Source of the DNA: Malachius bipustulatus
Taxonomy: Eukaryota; Arthropoda; Insecta; Coleoptera; Melyridae
Length of the DNA stretch: 64,000 nt
Reading direction: 5' to 3'
NCBI GenBank assembly: GCA_910589415.1
Contig: OU342630.1
Span: 20,431,867 to 20,495,866 of the forward strand
A model generated the notes under the pieces. It was not told where the DNA came from. It ran no database searches and saw only the letters and a program-made list of their open reading frames with translations. Numbering within the stretch: position 1 is the first letter of the stretch; each line of letters starts with the position of its first letter. A program made the translations under genes and the position numbers. Below are positions 41,301 to 49,930 of this stretch, piece after piece.

Positions 41301-43801
41301 TTCACATTCAGAGAATATTCTCGAAGTATATATGTTCTCAAATGATGATTGGATTTTCTTGGAATGTTCCATGAACATGCAAAGTAGACATGGAGCAACC
41401 ACAGATTCCTGAGGTCAAAATATTATCCAGAATTATCTATATCTAAAATGGCACCCTTTTTAAGATACAGTCTTTAAAAAAGGATTCAACCAAATAGAAA
41501 TACTGAGAAACTTCAAAAATGCATCGCCTACTACTATTGTTAAGAGTAATAAAGTGACAGTCTTACAAACATTGAAATACTTCATTGTTTCTGTTTTTGA
41601 TGTCACCTATCACTTTTTACCCTAGAACTTTTTTATCCGCACACCATTGATTGATTCCTTATTTATTTATCTGAAGACTAAAGTATTATTTAACTTTTTG
41701 CACTCTTATAAAATTATCGCATCTTGCATGTTTTTCCCATAATTAATTTTTACTGATTGACTTCACCACAAAAATGCATTTTTGAAAATCTTATTTTAAT
41801 TAATAGTTATTTACATTACAAGCTACGAAAGTTCACTTTTAGGTGTGAGGAGTATTTTAATAGCCGAGGCGAAGCGTAGCGTAGCCGAGGATATTTAAAA
41901 ACTCCGAGCACCTGAAAGAGCTTTCGTAGCGTGTAATTTATTAAACTTTTCATTCTCCCCTTGCCATATTGAACCACGGATTAAGAAGAAATGAGTAAAA
42001 TAATACGATTCAGTGATAACAATGGAATTATTATAAGGTGCCATGTTTTTAACATTACCATAGTAACGATAGTTTTAAATTATTAATTTATGACACTGTC
42101 AAGTTTAAAACTCTGTACCGCTATAATTTTAGAATCTTTGATCGTAGTTTAGTTCAAAATGAATTTCATTCAAGAAGCTGCAAATTCCAGTAAATCTTTC
42201 TGGAACATACAATAGTAATTATTTGTACGTTCCAGAAAGATTTACTGGAATTTTTTATTGTAGTTTTACATTTAATTTTCCATCTAAATAAACGTTAATC
42301 AAACTGACATTTCTACTTTTTTGTCCAGGGCACGAAAGTTTTTCATAGCTAGCAACCACCTAGCAACCTATCACCTAGGATGTTTTACTTTCGCTTTCGG
42401 TTGTCTTATCAAGACAGAAAGTTACAATTTCGTAAAGGGGAGAATGAAAAATAATAATTTTCATTTCACAGAAACCATTTTATTCACATTAATTAGTCTT
42501 GAGAATAATAGTAGAAGGCGGTGAAATTAAATTTTCTCATTTATTTAGTTTTCTACTGAATATCATGGAAAGCATCTGATTCCATGATTGTTCAAACAAA
42601 ACTTGTGAAGCAACAACTAAAATTACCACGCGACATTGAAAAAATCAATCGTGAAGGTAAGATTTTCCTGAACAATTTTTGAGGGTTGTTTGAAGACCTT
42701 AAAGGATGAAATTTCCAAAGTTTTCGATCTCCAAAAGTTTGTGGGTTTCTTACAACTTGTACTTTCAAAATTACAACTTGTACCGGAAAATTCCAATCTC
42801 TAAGATTGATTTAAGCCTATTATTACCTTACTATTGTTATGTTCTGTATATATTCCTCCTTTTGCAATTTCCTGTAGTCTGTAGTGTACTCCTTTCTACT
42901 CTCCTTTTTGCTTCTTTCTTCATATGCGCTCCACTATCCAGATTTCTAGCCACTGCGACCCTTGTCGAGTTCCTTCGCTTCTTTGCTGCTTTAGGTTTGT
43001 CTCCCCATGCGCTTATTGATTCTACCTCCTTCCATCAGTAAGTGCAGTTTACCTTAAGGTGCGTTTTCACCAAAAAATCATTGTTAGCAAACGTTCGCAA
43101 ATGTTTCCAAATGTTTGCAATTAAAGTGTCTCCACTGAATATTCACAGACACCTGGTACGTTATTAGCAATCATTTGTTCATGTTCCGAGCAAAAATGGC
43201 TCCGAAAAGAAAACGTATTGTTAGTGCCGCATCTTTCATAATTATGACTGTTTTAATTGAAAAAGAGAATAATAAAAAGAGAACTCGTAGATTTTGGACA
43301 TCCCATTTTTTGGTTATAGTTAATTTGGTAGACACGTCGCAGTTGCTGGAAAACAATAAACAACACTGCTCTGATTCCCTGAGATTCCTGTGAACACTCC
43401 CTGCCCGTCTACACTGAAAATACTTCGCGCACGAACAAGCAACAAAACCCTTTGATGTACCGACAACGCTCGGAACACGGACAAATGATTGCAAATGTTG
43501 GCGAATGCGCGTCATTTTCGTCTCCACCAAACAAACATTGTGATTGCAAACATTTGCTAACAATTGCAAACGTTTTGCGCGCTTGGTGAAAACGCACCTT
43601 TATGTATAAATGTAAATTTTATAGATCAATGTGACCTAATTATTTTTAACTACCAGAGTGCCTAATGATTTACATTGAAGTCTGTTTTTCTTTTTTTTTT
43701 AGCCGTGCTTCGAACCTCCAAAACTGAGATGTAAAGACCCCAGAAAGGACGACGAGAGGAAACTGATATCCAATATGGAGAACGGTGAAGATATTTACTA
43801 A
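23120..43801 (+). CDS. cue: cueball ortholog (YWTD/EGF single-pass membrane protein), 5' end missing
   Basis: Five exons splice in consistent phases (introns 3 to 6 by relative order: phase 0, 2, 2, 0) to 580 visible residues; Drosophila Cueball is a little over 600. Order: N-terminal beta-propeller part (residues 1-139), YWTD/YWTN strands in exons at 24860 and 30258, EGF-like modules at about 316-338, 343-374, 379-411 and 421 to the mid 450s, a transmembrane helix at about 479-501, a basic stop-transfer stretch (NRPRIKKR) and a tail with CCNMNVCET then PCFEPPKL. That tail is typical of insect cueball proteins, known as type I membrane proteins with a role in germ-cell development in Drosophila. 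The first visible exon starts with the last two bases of a codon, so at least one signal-peptide exon lies upstream and was not found. Introns are 1.48, 5.24, 3.73 and 8.49 kb and filled with repeats. No frame-breaking change is seen, so the gene is probably active. Confidence 0.88.
23465..23862. repeat. degenerate tandem repeats in cueball intron
   Basis: About three copies of a unit of roughly 165 bp containing AAAATTCCA(C/T)TGAAAAGCTC, AAATAGCTCGAAA, TGTGCTTTT(C/A)GTTTTT and GATTTTC(T/C)GGAAAA. Copies begin near 23475, 23655 and 23810 and are diverged. Confidence 0.6.
23863..24859. other. cueball intron, remaining part
   Basis: AT-rich, no element recognised. The 87-residue frame at 24396-24659 has no recognisable motif. 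Confidence 0.4.
24860..25020 (+). CDS. cue: cueball exon: first YWTD (LDL-receptor class B) repeat
   Basis: Acceptor TTTTTTTAG lies just before and donor GTAAGG just after. Frame 0 translation begins [20 protein letters not shown] and ends in DIAVDLCG plus two bases of an Arg codon finished by the next exon. LYWTD and the following IAVD are the hallmark strands of one propeller blade. This exon is too short to stand out as an ORF but is required to join its neighbours in phase. Confidence 0.87.
25021..25560. repeat. repeat debris in cueball intron
   Basis: TACAGGGTGTTAATTAATAG at 25177 starts a unit of the ACAGGGTGT-ended type, with GGCAGGGTGTTTAAG at 25292; no matching opposite end is seen. 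It is followed by AT-rich GATAATTATTG repeats near 25518-25580. Confidence 0.45.
25561..29460. mobile_element. T-rich, tandemly duplicated non-coding block (retroelement leader or LTR candidate)
   Basis: About 3.9 kb with higher GC and strong T-over-A bias on the + strand, unlike the flanking intron. Local duplications: GAGCAGGTATTACACCTGAC / GAGCAGGTGCTACACATGAC with GAGGGTGCT (27225 and 27458), CTTGAATTATTTCT...TTCACAGGTTA...CCTAGCTCTATCT (27735 and 27885), GATTTTGTTTCGAAGA (28183 and 28269), GCATAGAGTACATA (28342 and 28432). It has no protein frame with recognisable motifs and no clear TG..CA ends. It could be the body or solo LTR of a large element. Boundaries are approximate. Confidence 0.4.
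29461..30257. other. cueball intron; a possible hAT-derived snippet at its start
   Basis: At about 29457-29502 the + strand encodes [16 protein letters not shown], resembling the DPL-WW stretch at the start of the hAT transposase dimerisation domain; nothing else of a transposase is visible. The remainder is AT-rich with no element. Confidence 0.3.
30258..31169 (+). CDS. cue: cueball exon: YWTD repeats 2-4 and EGF-like modules 1-3
   Basis: Acceptor TTTTGTAG precedes it and donor GTAATT follows. The first base completes the split Arg codon, then [12 protein letters not shown] begins. Three further blade motifs are seen: IYWTN, RIYWTD and YVYWTD, each with a following GIAID/GIAVD strand. After a linker come EGF-like modules CLNGGEF...[16 protein letters not shown]...GRRCE and [11 protein letters not shown]...GSRCE, and the start of a fourth at CKMFCEG. 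The ATG at 30307 lies inside the exon and is not the gene start. The exon ends with two bases of an Arg codon completed at 34898. Confidence 0.92.
31170..31931. other. cueball intron, no element recognised
   Basis: AT-rich sequence between the donor at 31170 and the fold-back at 31932. No repeats or frames supported. Confidence 0.4.
31932..32443. repeat. fold-back repeat in cueball intron
   Basis: AAAGAACAATAAA, CACATCAGTGTGCCATATCA and CACCAAGAGAGGAGTGT on the left are mirrored by ACACTCCTCTCCTGGTGTG, TGATATGGCACACGGATGAG and TTTATCGTTCTTTT on the right. Total about 510 bp with a spacer near 32060-32310. Confidence 0.7.
32572..32911. repeat. tandemly doubled palindrome in cueball intron
   Basis: A palindromic unit of about 122 bp starting AATAGGTCAAATTTGAGTTA, with ACAACTCAAAT, GTGATGGGAGTCCATGATAT and its mirrored second half, occurs twice head to tail at about 32632-32745 and 32750-32865; the copies differ at about one base. 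Both lie inside an outer inverted pair: AATGGGAAGAATTATGTTGC / GCAGCTTCTTCCCATT. Confidence 0.88.
32912..34066. other. cueball intron, no element recognised
   Basis: AT-rich. A GC-richer patch with CCACCCC-type words at 33950-34050 leads into the next fold-back. No supported frame. Confidence 0.35.
34067..34418. repeat. fold-back element in cueball intron
   Basis: The ends ATTGTTAGACAAAAGATGAA and TTCATCTTTAGTCTAACAAT are mirrored; arms continue with GACATGTTGCAAAACAA, GAGATGGTGGATACATCG and ACTGTGATCACAACTG. The apex lies near 34240 (CTAGATTTCACTAG). Total 352 bp. Confidence 0.82.
34898..35213 (+). CDS. cue: cueball exon: EGF 4 end, transmembrane helix, cytoplasmic tail
   Basis: Acceptor TTTTTGTAG and donor GTAAGT flank it. 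One base plus 105 codons give [15 protein letters not shown], an acidic/serine stalk, a helix [19 protein letters not shown] at about residues 479-497 continuing to FVC, then NRPRIKKR as a stop-transfer signal and a tail ending CCNMNVCET. It ends in phase 0, so it can join either the exon at 43703 or the candidate at 38406. The reading frame continues past the donor to a stop at 35247-35249, so a retained intron would add 12 residues. Confidence 0.9.
35330..36225. repeat. fold-back element in cueball intron
   Basis: Left words CCATCAAGAAGTTGGAATCA, GAAAATTCTGCTTGCTTGAA and GATTTCGATTTGATTC recur mirrored at 35990-36220 (GAATTTTTTTATGTGATG, CAATCAAGAGTTTACT, AATCAAATTGAAATCTCG). A GC-richer centre at 35820-35880 (GTGCTTCCGGCGATCCC) has no frame. 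Confidence 0.65.
36226..36384. other. spacer in cueball intron
   Basis: AT-rich, nothing recognised. Confidence 0.3.
36385..36818. repeat. fold-back element in cueball intron
   Basis: TTAGGGAGTGGTTTTCCTTG and TTGAAAATTCAGCAGGTTTT on the left pair with AAACCTGCCTAATTTTCAAC and AAGGTATCATCCCTTAA on the right; inner GGGGTGG/CCACCCC words also pair. About 434 bp. Confidence 0.6.
37276..37438. repeat. 163-bp MITE, 'CCGTATTCATCAA' family, copy 3
   Basis: Same element as at 14957-15120, inverted: starts GTCCGTATTCATCAAACTTC, includes TAGTCAAACCCTACGAACGC and CACATGTTCCAAAATATAAC, and ends TTATTGATGAATACGAGC. The two copies match through their whole length. Confidence 0.82.
37439..41290. other. cueball intron, mostly unique AT-rich sequence
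   Basis: Apart from the possible alternative exon at 38406, no gene or element is seen. The frame 40007-40246 (79 aa) and others lack motifs. Confidence 0.4.
38406..38459 (+). CDS. possible alternative last exon of cueball
   Basis: A 60-base T-rich tract ends in GATTCCAG. In the phase required by the donor at 35213 (phase 0), 17 codons follow: [17 protein letters not shown], then TAA. It would give a short acidic tail with two cysteines in place of PCFEPPKL. A random frame stays open this long fairly often, so the support is the acceptor quality, the phase and the Cys placement. No RNA evidence is visible. Confidence 0.25.
   Translation, partial: GCLLNQYDNDCIDQHDE
41305..41430. repeat. chimeric repeat junction
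   Basis: GTTCTCAAATGATGATTGGA and CATGAACATGCAAAGTAGAC also occur at 60625-60680. The next bases ATGGAGCAACCACAGATT are the end region of the fold-back element at 17176 (GACATGGAGCAACCACAG at 17197). Two unrelated repeats are thus joined here. Confidence 0.6.
41815..41936. repeat. long hairpin with GCCGAGGCGAAGC tip (family member 3)
   Basis: TTACAAGCTACGAAAGTTC and AGGTGTGAGGAGTATTTT pair with AACTCCGAGCACCTGAAAG and AGCTTTCGTAGCGTGTAA, a stem of about 45 bp. The 28-nt tip at 41861-41888 contains AGCCGAGGCGA, GCGAAGC and two overlapping GCGTAGC. Confidence 0.85.
42183..42252. repeat. 24-bp-stem perfect hairpin
   Basis: AATTCCAGTAAATCTTTCTG and its mirror CAGAAAGATTTACTGGAATT flank a loop of about 20 nt (ATACAATAGTAATTATTTGT). 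It is isolated, with no larger element recognised. Confidence 0.8.
43057..43599. mobile_element. PIF/Harbinger-type element with TTA duplication, 100 bp before the last cueball exon
   Basis: Ends AGGTGCGTTTTCACCAA and TTGGTGAAAACGCACCT are flanked on both sides by TTA (43054-43056 and 43600-43602), the usual duplication of PIF/Harbinger. Inner words CAAACGTTCGCAAATGTT and AACATTTGCTAACAATTG extend the inverted repeats. A frame from ATG 43196 begins [17 protein letters not shown], which resembles the basic/aromatic N-terminus of a Harbinger transposase but ends at 43393. Confidence 0.78.
43703..43801 (+). CDS. cue: cueball terminal exon
   Basis: A pyrimidine tract of about 20 nt and TTTTAG precede it. 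Phase 0 translation is [17 protein letters not shown], then [15 protein letters not shown] and TAA. It is only 33 codons, but the charged tail ending in a NME-acidic-Y pattern fits the C-terminus of insect cueball proteins and follows CCNMNVCET naturally. The acceptor is 8.49 kb from the previous donor and about 100 bp downstream of a TTA-flanked MITE. Confidence 0.82.
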   Translation, partial: PCFEPPKLRCKDPRKDDERKLISNMENGEDIY

Positions 43802-44050
43802 CTATAATTAATTATAGCTTTATAATATAAATCTATCTATATTAGATAGGCTGTGACTTCCACTAGTATTATGAAAACGTTGTTAAGTTTTAATATTTAT
43901 ATCCGAGTTTATCTATATGAAGAAAGAAAGACTAAAACGACTTATTTAATATCATGTGTTCACTTATAAAAGGTACTTGCTAAACAATTATGTAGGTACT
44001 GTCTTTTCATTGAATGCTTTGAATAATAAAAAGTCTTAATCTGAAATTCT
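43802..44050 (+). other. cue: candidate cueball 3' UTR with AATAAA
   Basis: AT-rich sequence follows the stop codon. The first canonical AATAAA is at 44025-44030, about 225 bases after TAA. Later AATAAA words exist (for example near 46.28 kb), so the true cleavage site cannot be fixed from sequence alone. Confidence 0.35.
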
Positions 44051-46911
44051 TGAAAAGAGAGAACTGTTTTCAATCAAGTGCTGGTGCTGGTTATGCTAAA
44101 ATAGTTATGAACGCTATCCAAATCTTTGATTACGTACTTATGTTGTCTACTGATTAAAGCGATCTGAGGATGGATAATTTAAGGTACCAAAAGCACAAAT
44201 TCTTAAAGAGCAGTCTCTTTACGATTAAAAGATGGGAATTTTGTCTATCTTCTGTTGTAACTTTGCAGAATTAATGAAACGTTTGTCAACAAAAAAGTAA
44301 TAAAAACATTTTGTTGCTTAAAAAAGTGTAATTTTCATTACTTATTTTGATCTACAAAATATGGAAAAAGGTTCCTTATTTTAGATTTTATGCTGCAGGT
44401 ATCTTAAATTATCCCCCTCAAACGTATCACCTGTATAATTAGTCGAATTAAGTCATAGGGTAATAGATACCAGAATTAACAGGCAAAAAAGATTTGGATG
44501 TCTCTCAAGATACCAGCCTTTTAAGTGTTCAATATTATAAGTACCTATCCTGAAATTTAAATCAAACGAAGATATAAAATCAGCAAAATTTTATCACTAA
44601 ATGGAGACTATTCTGTCTGTAATATTAAGAACTAAGCAATTGATATATTGTAACACTCCGGTTGCTTTTATAATGTGCTTTGCTACCAGGCGTGATTCAA
44701 GAAAACTGCCTGAAAATACAAAATTTGATGATTTTGACTTTTTTTATTATTATTTTTCCTGAAGATTCTTTGACAGTTGTTTAATTGACAACTATAATTA
44801 GAGGTATATTATTCGAGCTGATGACTTTTTTTCATCCAACCATTGTTTATAATAGGAAAATTTACTAACATTTTTGTATGTAGTTGACTTTGATTTTGAC
44901 GGTGATTCATCACTATTGCCTTAGGTACTTCTGTCTTTATTACCAAATCCCATTTTATCATCCTCTTTATCAGCATGCTCTTTTCTGAGTACCTACTCTG
45001 GAATATGTGTCAACTTGAAATGATTATTTTTGATGAAAATTAATTTTTTATGTGTAACATTTTTACTCTCCCCTTTAATAATGCGGTGAGAAAAAAGGCT
45101 ACTTAGCAGCCAACCAGCTAGAAGAGTAAAACAAATCCAATAAAAGCACAACTACCAAAATTAACACATTTTTTAAGTAACAGATACCAAAATCAATACA
45201 AGTTGTACTATTCATCTGACGGAGGGTGTATCTTGGATGGAAATTGGCAGCTTTTTCCCATAATAATCTTCTATCTAGGGGCATAATTTTTGTTGCAAGT
45301 GCTTTCAGTATATTATTTTTTCTTTCAAAGGGTTTACCTCGAAGTTCTTTGTGTTATGAAATTCATTTAAATCTCGTTACTTGTTTTATGATCACTTAGG
45401 TTACCGTAGTTGCTATGTTACCACATCACTAATTTTATTAATTTACATATGTCTGAAGATGCTACTTTAAAAGTAGGGAAACACGTGTAACATTGATAAT
45501 ATCCATCAGTATACAGTAGAATTTTTTAAAACAGTGTTTTATTTATCATTCATCAGTATGCAGAGATTCTACGAAGTAAAGGTTGAAAACATTTATGTTA
45601 ATTATTATTGAAGCCTCGCTAAAAGCGAACTTACACCTACACCATTTTATATAAGTAGGGTCTAACTGTTGTTCTAGTTGCTTTGTATCGTGAACTTTGA
45701 TACATCGTGAACTGCCATTCATGAAACTTCGTAATGTCCATTTCAATAACATTTACCTTTTTGGAAGATTTTTTATAGTTTGTACAAAATCACGAAAGTC
45801 GTATACATACTTTGCCCATCCGCTGCAATAATTTTTCAACCTGGTCTTGAAATGAAGCGGCAGCTATACACAACTATGATTCCGAATTGCGGCGAAATCC
45901 AATTAATTGTAAAATACAAATTTGGAAAAATATTCGCCTCCATATGACGTTTGTTACTAAATTTATTAGTTAATTTGAATAATTTTCCGCAATTCTTCTG
46001 TTCTCTCGCCTGACATACTGATTCATCATAAAATCAACTTGGTTTCTACTAAAAACTAGATGGTTCTTTATATTGTGGTACATAATGCTGTTTTGCTAAT
46101 TCCCACCTACATTCCCTTACCTTGGTATACTTTTTAATTCTGGCATATTCTAACTAATAATTTAACTGAAAAACATTTTGCCCTTCAATGGTTTTATTTT
46201 TCAGTTGGATGTTTTTATTTTAGTTTTACAAGATTCGTATTCTAATGTTGGCACTTTTGTATCAATCATATAATAATTATTTATAATAAAGTTTATTAAA
46301 TTGTGGGTACACTAGAAGCTCCTCGAGTGTTAATATTATCATTGCTAAAAACTAGTTTATAATTTTTAATGGCATGAAGAAAGTTATTGTTTAGACAGAA
46401 TGATCAAGAAGAAAAATTTGAATAGTTTGTTCCTATTTTAAAATATCGCTTCGAACTTAGTTTTAAAATAGTTTTAATTATTATAGTCTGTTTTCTTTTT
46501 TAATAATGTACCTACTTGTATATCAACCAAAGTCTAAAATAAACACAAGTAGGTATGTTAGTTTGAAATTTTTTTGGTTTAACATTTTTAAATAATTTGA
46601 TCTGGTTATTTTAATTTAAATTGTTTTTTTTTTTTGTTGTACTTATATGTATTTTAATTATTTTTACAAATATTTATTAGTTAGGTATTGCATATTAGGG
46701 TAATAAATTTCTTTAGTTTTAATTTTTGACGCTGTTAAGTCATTATTTTTATTTCAATTTTGTAATCGAGAGAGGCTCATTTAATATTAATTACTTGTAC
46801 AGATCGACAAAAATATCTTGGCGAATGAGCTAGGAGAGAGTGGTCCTAGAAAGAAAGCGTAAATTACCCCACCACCTATTGCGTTTTAGTACATTCTGTT
46901 TAATAGTTATT
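44051..46911. other. downstream of cueball, no gene recognised
   Basis: AT-rich sequence without a supported frame. ATATCCATCAGTATACAGTA near 45500 resembles one arm of the hairpin at 7334. Confidence 0.4.
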
Positions 46912-47014
46912 TGCGTTTCACAATGGGTAAAGAACTTTTTTATCTGAGGACTGAAACGAAGCTGAGGTCCTTAAAGTCACTGAAGATAAAAAAGAGACTT
47001 ACCAACTTGAAACG
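46912..47014. repeat. long hairpin with ACGAAGCTGAGG tip (possible family member 4)
   Basis: GCGTTTCACAATGGGTAAAG and AACTTTTTTATCT pair with AGATAAAAAAGAGACTTACC and AACTTGAAACGC. The tip region at 46946-46969 is AGGACTGAAACGAAGCTGAG plus GTCCT, itself a short hairpin around C-GAA-G. Stem shorter and more diverged than in the other members. Confidence 0.6.
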
Positions 47015-47559
47015 CATTACGTTTTTCTCACTGCCACAACTACAAACCACAAAATAAAGTAAAAAAATATGAAAAATAAATTGTAAAAATTGTGACATTT
47101 TTCAATGACGTTTCAAACTATGCCTCAGGGCCACAATAATGTGCTCATTATTACTTTTTTTTGTTTGTAAGTAACTGACATTAGTAAAAAAAGCAATTTC
47201 GGAGATACGGCAAGCAGTTACTGCACATTATTTCGCCTATGAGGTACATGAATTTATAACCTGACGTTGCTAGGTCTGCCAGCATTTTGATAATTTTGAT
47301 TGTTAACGACTAACTTTCCCACTGTGGCTATCCCCTGCGGAAAATGACCTGGCACGGTTAATCATTTTTTCTTTCCGTAGCTAGGTACATTCTTTATTTT
47401 ATTAACCTACATTTGCTTTATTTTTCATTACAGTCGACTTTTTAACAATGAAATGTCAACTTACCACAGTGGTAGTGAGAAGAAATTTTTTGTGTAATTA
47501 ATTTTCTGTGTATCTAATATTGTTGTCATTGCCTAGAATTTGAGATTGAGAGAATTGTA

Positions 47560-49450
47560 TTTTTTTTTGTATTTGTATATTGAGGGTGATCTAGTTACTG
47601 CGACCTAAAAGATCTATTGTATCCCCTCTACTGTGCTTCGCCTGGTGTGGAATCCCTTTAGTGAAGCTCCCTCTCCAGGTCCGTTTCCTTGAGAAACTTC
47701 AGGATTTTGAGAGGAACAAGGTCGGGTAAGTTCCCGGCCTCTAGCTGGTGGTGGCCCAGAACATTACTTCTTTTGAGTTCTATTGCATCGCAGTTGAGCA
47801 GTAGGTGACGAGGTGTCTCGTCTCCTTTCCCGCAGAATCTGCAGACGCCATTCTCTTCTATGCCTAGCCTCCTCAGGTGTTCCTTGAGCTTACAATGTCC
47901 AGTTAGGAATCCCGTCAGTGTTCTGAGACGTTCCTTGTTGAGGTTGAAGAGTATCTTCGACCTCTCTCGGTTAAAATTCCCGAGAAGTTCTTTGGCTTGT
48001 CTCAACCCTGAGAGGTTCCTCCAATGGGTTTCTCTCAGTTTTCTTCTTCCTTTTTGTAGTTCTGCTTGAAGAAAGTATCTTCGAAGCCACAGAATGGTTC
48101 TGGTCCTATGAAGGGTGTCGATGCTCCTTTTCTTGCCAATGAGTGGGCACATTCGTTTCCCTCGATTTCGGAATGGCCCGGTATCCACTTCCTAGGCACT
48201 CCCAAGCCATATTGGAGCTGATGATCGGAGAGCTCAGCGTCTTTATGGCTGCTTGACTATCCGTCGATATTTCTATTTCTTTGTTTTTGTAGTTTCTGTC
48301 GAGGTTTATTCGGGCACATACTTCTATTGCGTGTAATTCCGCTTGAAGTATGGTTGGGGATTTTCCCATTGGTTTGGAGTACATGGTGCGTGGCCCATAG
48401 ATTCCTGCCTCGGTTCCCTCGACTGTTTTAGAGCCGTCTGTGTACCATTTGATCGTACCTTCTTTGAGAGTACAGCTGGAGGTGTTGCTCCATTCCTCTT
48501 TCGTAGACAGTTTCGTGATGAAGTTTCTCTCGAAACTGAATTTCTTAATAGTTCTGTCTTGTGGTAGTGTCAGGAGCCCCTCACAGCCACCCAAGGATCG
48601 ATCCTCAGTGGCTCGCCGTACACTCCTGATTCCTACTCTTGACATCCTAAGTAGAGCTTCTCCAGCTCTTCTTTCTATCACCAAATGTAGTGGTGTCAGA
48701 TCAAGGATTACTTCCAACGCAGCGGTTGGGCAGGTTCTCATTGCTCCTGTGATGCAGAGACACGCAAGTCTCTGGATCTTCTCAAGTTTTTTCTTTGCTG
48801 TTGCTAGCTTAGTTCTTTTGTACCAAGCAACCGCTCCGTATGTGATGATAGGTCTCACGAGCATGGTGTACATCCAGCGTAGAATGTGTGGGTTACAGCC
48901 CCATGTTCTGCTAGTCATTCTCCTGCACACCATGAGAACGGTAGTGGCCTTACTTACTGTTTTGTCCAGGTGCTGGTTCCACAGTAGCTTTTTGTCTAGT
49001 GTTACTCCTAGAAATTTAACTTCTTCCTTCCATTCTAAATCCACTTTGCTCAAGCGTATAGCTTTGAGTTTTGGAAGCTTCAGTCTTCTTGTGAATGGTA
49101 CAAGTGTTGTTTTTGTAGGGTTGATGTTGAGTACTACTTCCTGGCACCATTTCAGGGTTATATTTAACCCTCTCTGTATAATGTCGCAGAGAGTACTTTC
49201 AAATTTACCTCTGGCTATTATGACGATGTCATCGGCATACCCAATGCAGGTAATGCAGTTCTCGGTGAGTAGCCCGAGGAGTTCGTCAACGACCAGACTC
49301 CACAGAAGGGGAGATAGCACTCCTCCTTGTGGGCATGCTTTAGTTGTGTTTATCTGGATGGTGTTCTTGCCCACATTGGTTTCAACTATTCTTGTAGACA
49401 TGATTGAGAGAATTGTGAGTTGTAGTTTATTTCGAAAGCTGCTGAAAACT
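47560..49450 (-). mobile_element. 5'-truncated non-LTR retrotransposon with RT and RNase H
   Basis: The coding strand is minus. Two frames overlap: 49488-48106 and 48188-47658. The 3' end after the final stop is AGTAACTAGATCACCCTCAA followed by TATACAAATACAAAAAAAAA, a short simple-sequence tail; the same CACCCTCAATAT start of tail is present in the copy at 59.44 kb. The 5' end stops near the sequence before ETNVGKNTIQINTTKACPQG, so most of the finger/endonuclease part is missing. Confidence 0.85.
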
Positions 49451-49488
49451 TTTGAAATTGCAAATTTTGATAGCAAAGTTACTAACAA
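47658..49488 (-). pseudogene. reverse transcriptase / RNase H polyprotein, frame-broken
   Basis: In coding order: CPQGGVLSPLLWSLVVDELL, IGYADDIVIIA (catalytic YADD), the thumb-type region KFLGVTLDKKLLWNQHLDK, RPIITYGAVAWYK and ACLCITGAMRTCPTAALEV. Then the RNase H motifs WYTDGSK, ILQAELHAIEVC, STDSQAAIK. Between MAWECLG and KWIPGH about 14 codons (present as LQKLNKLGRENKIHL in the 59.5-kb copy) are missing; the loss shifts the frame, so the end of RNase H (PGHSEIEGNECAHSLARKG), LRTLTGFLTGHCKLKEHL and the knuckle CRFCGKGDETPRHLLLNC lie in the second frame. The RT part before YADD is truncated. RT followed by RNase H and a C-terminal knuckle fits I/R1/LOA-type elements; clade unproven. Confidence 0.85.
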
Positions 49489-49930
49489 AAAACTTTTTGG
49501 CGTTTATAAGATTATTGATAATGTATTTTCATATTAATGTAATGGGTGGTCCTATTCTGCCAAATCATCGAGTGCAAAACGGGATTCTGCTGCAAGAGGT
49601 ATCACTGAAAAGACTGTTCAAAGAATAGTGAGGAAATCAAGAAAAATCACTGATCTGGTAACAAGAAAATTCAGTTCTTCTGATAAAATAAGAACTAATT
49701 TAGCCACTCCATCTTGTTCAAGGGGGAAACTTGGCTGGAGTGTTCTTGTGGCACTCCCTACCTATGATTAAAATCACTGCAAATAATATTGTCAAATAAC
49801 AAACTTAATATGATAAGTATTGTCTCCCTTCTACCCGTGTCTACTAAGAGTATCAGAAATAATTTTCTTGGTAGACATCCTATCCGGATTTCAAGAGGGT
49901 TGCTGAGTGAGTGAATGCCTTTTACATAAA
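49451..49930. other. flank of the retrotransposon, no gene recognised
   Basis: AT-rich; the 365-residue plus-strand frame across the element is its antisense. Confidence 0.35.

Noticed and set aside
42706..43041. 111-residue plus-strand frame with possible membrane helices
   Set aside because: Pyrimidine-rich sequence gives Leu/Phe/Ser-rich codons; no start context, homology or splice support, and it abuts a transposon.
48440..49537. 365-codon open frame on the + strand
   Set aside because: It lies entirely antisense to the reverse-transcriptase frame; its translation is low in recognisable motifs while the minus strand shows YADD and RNase H motifs.
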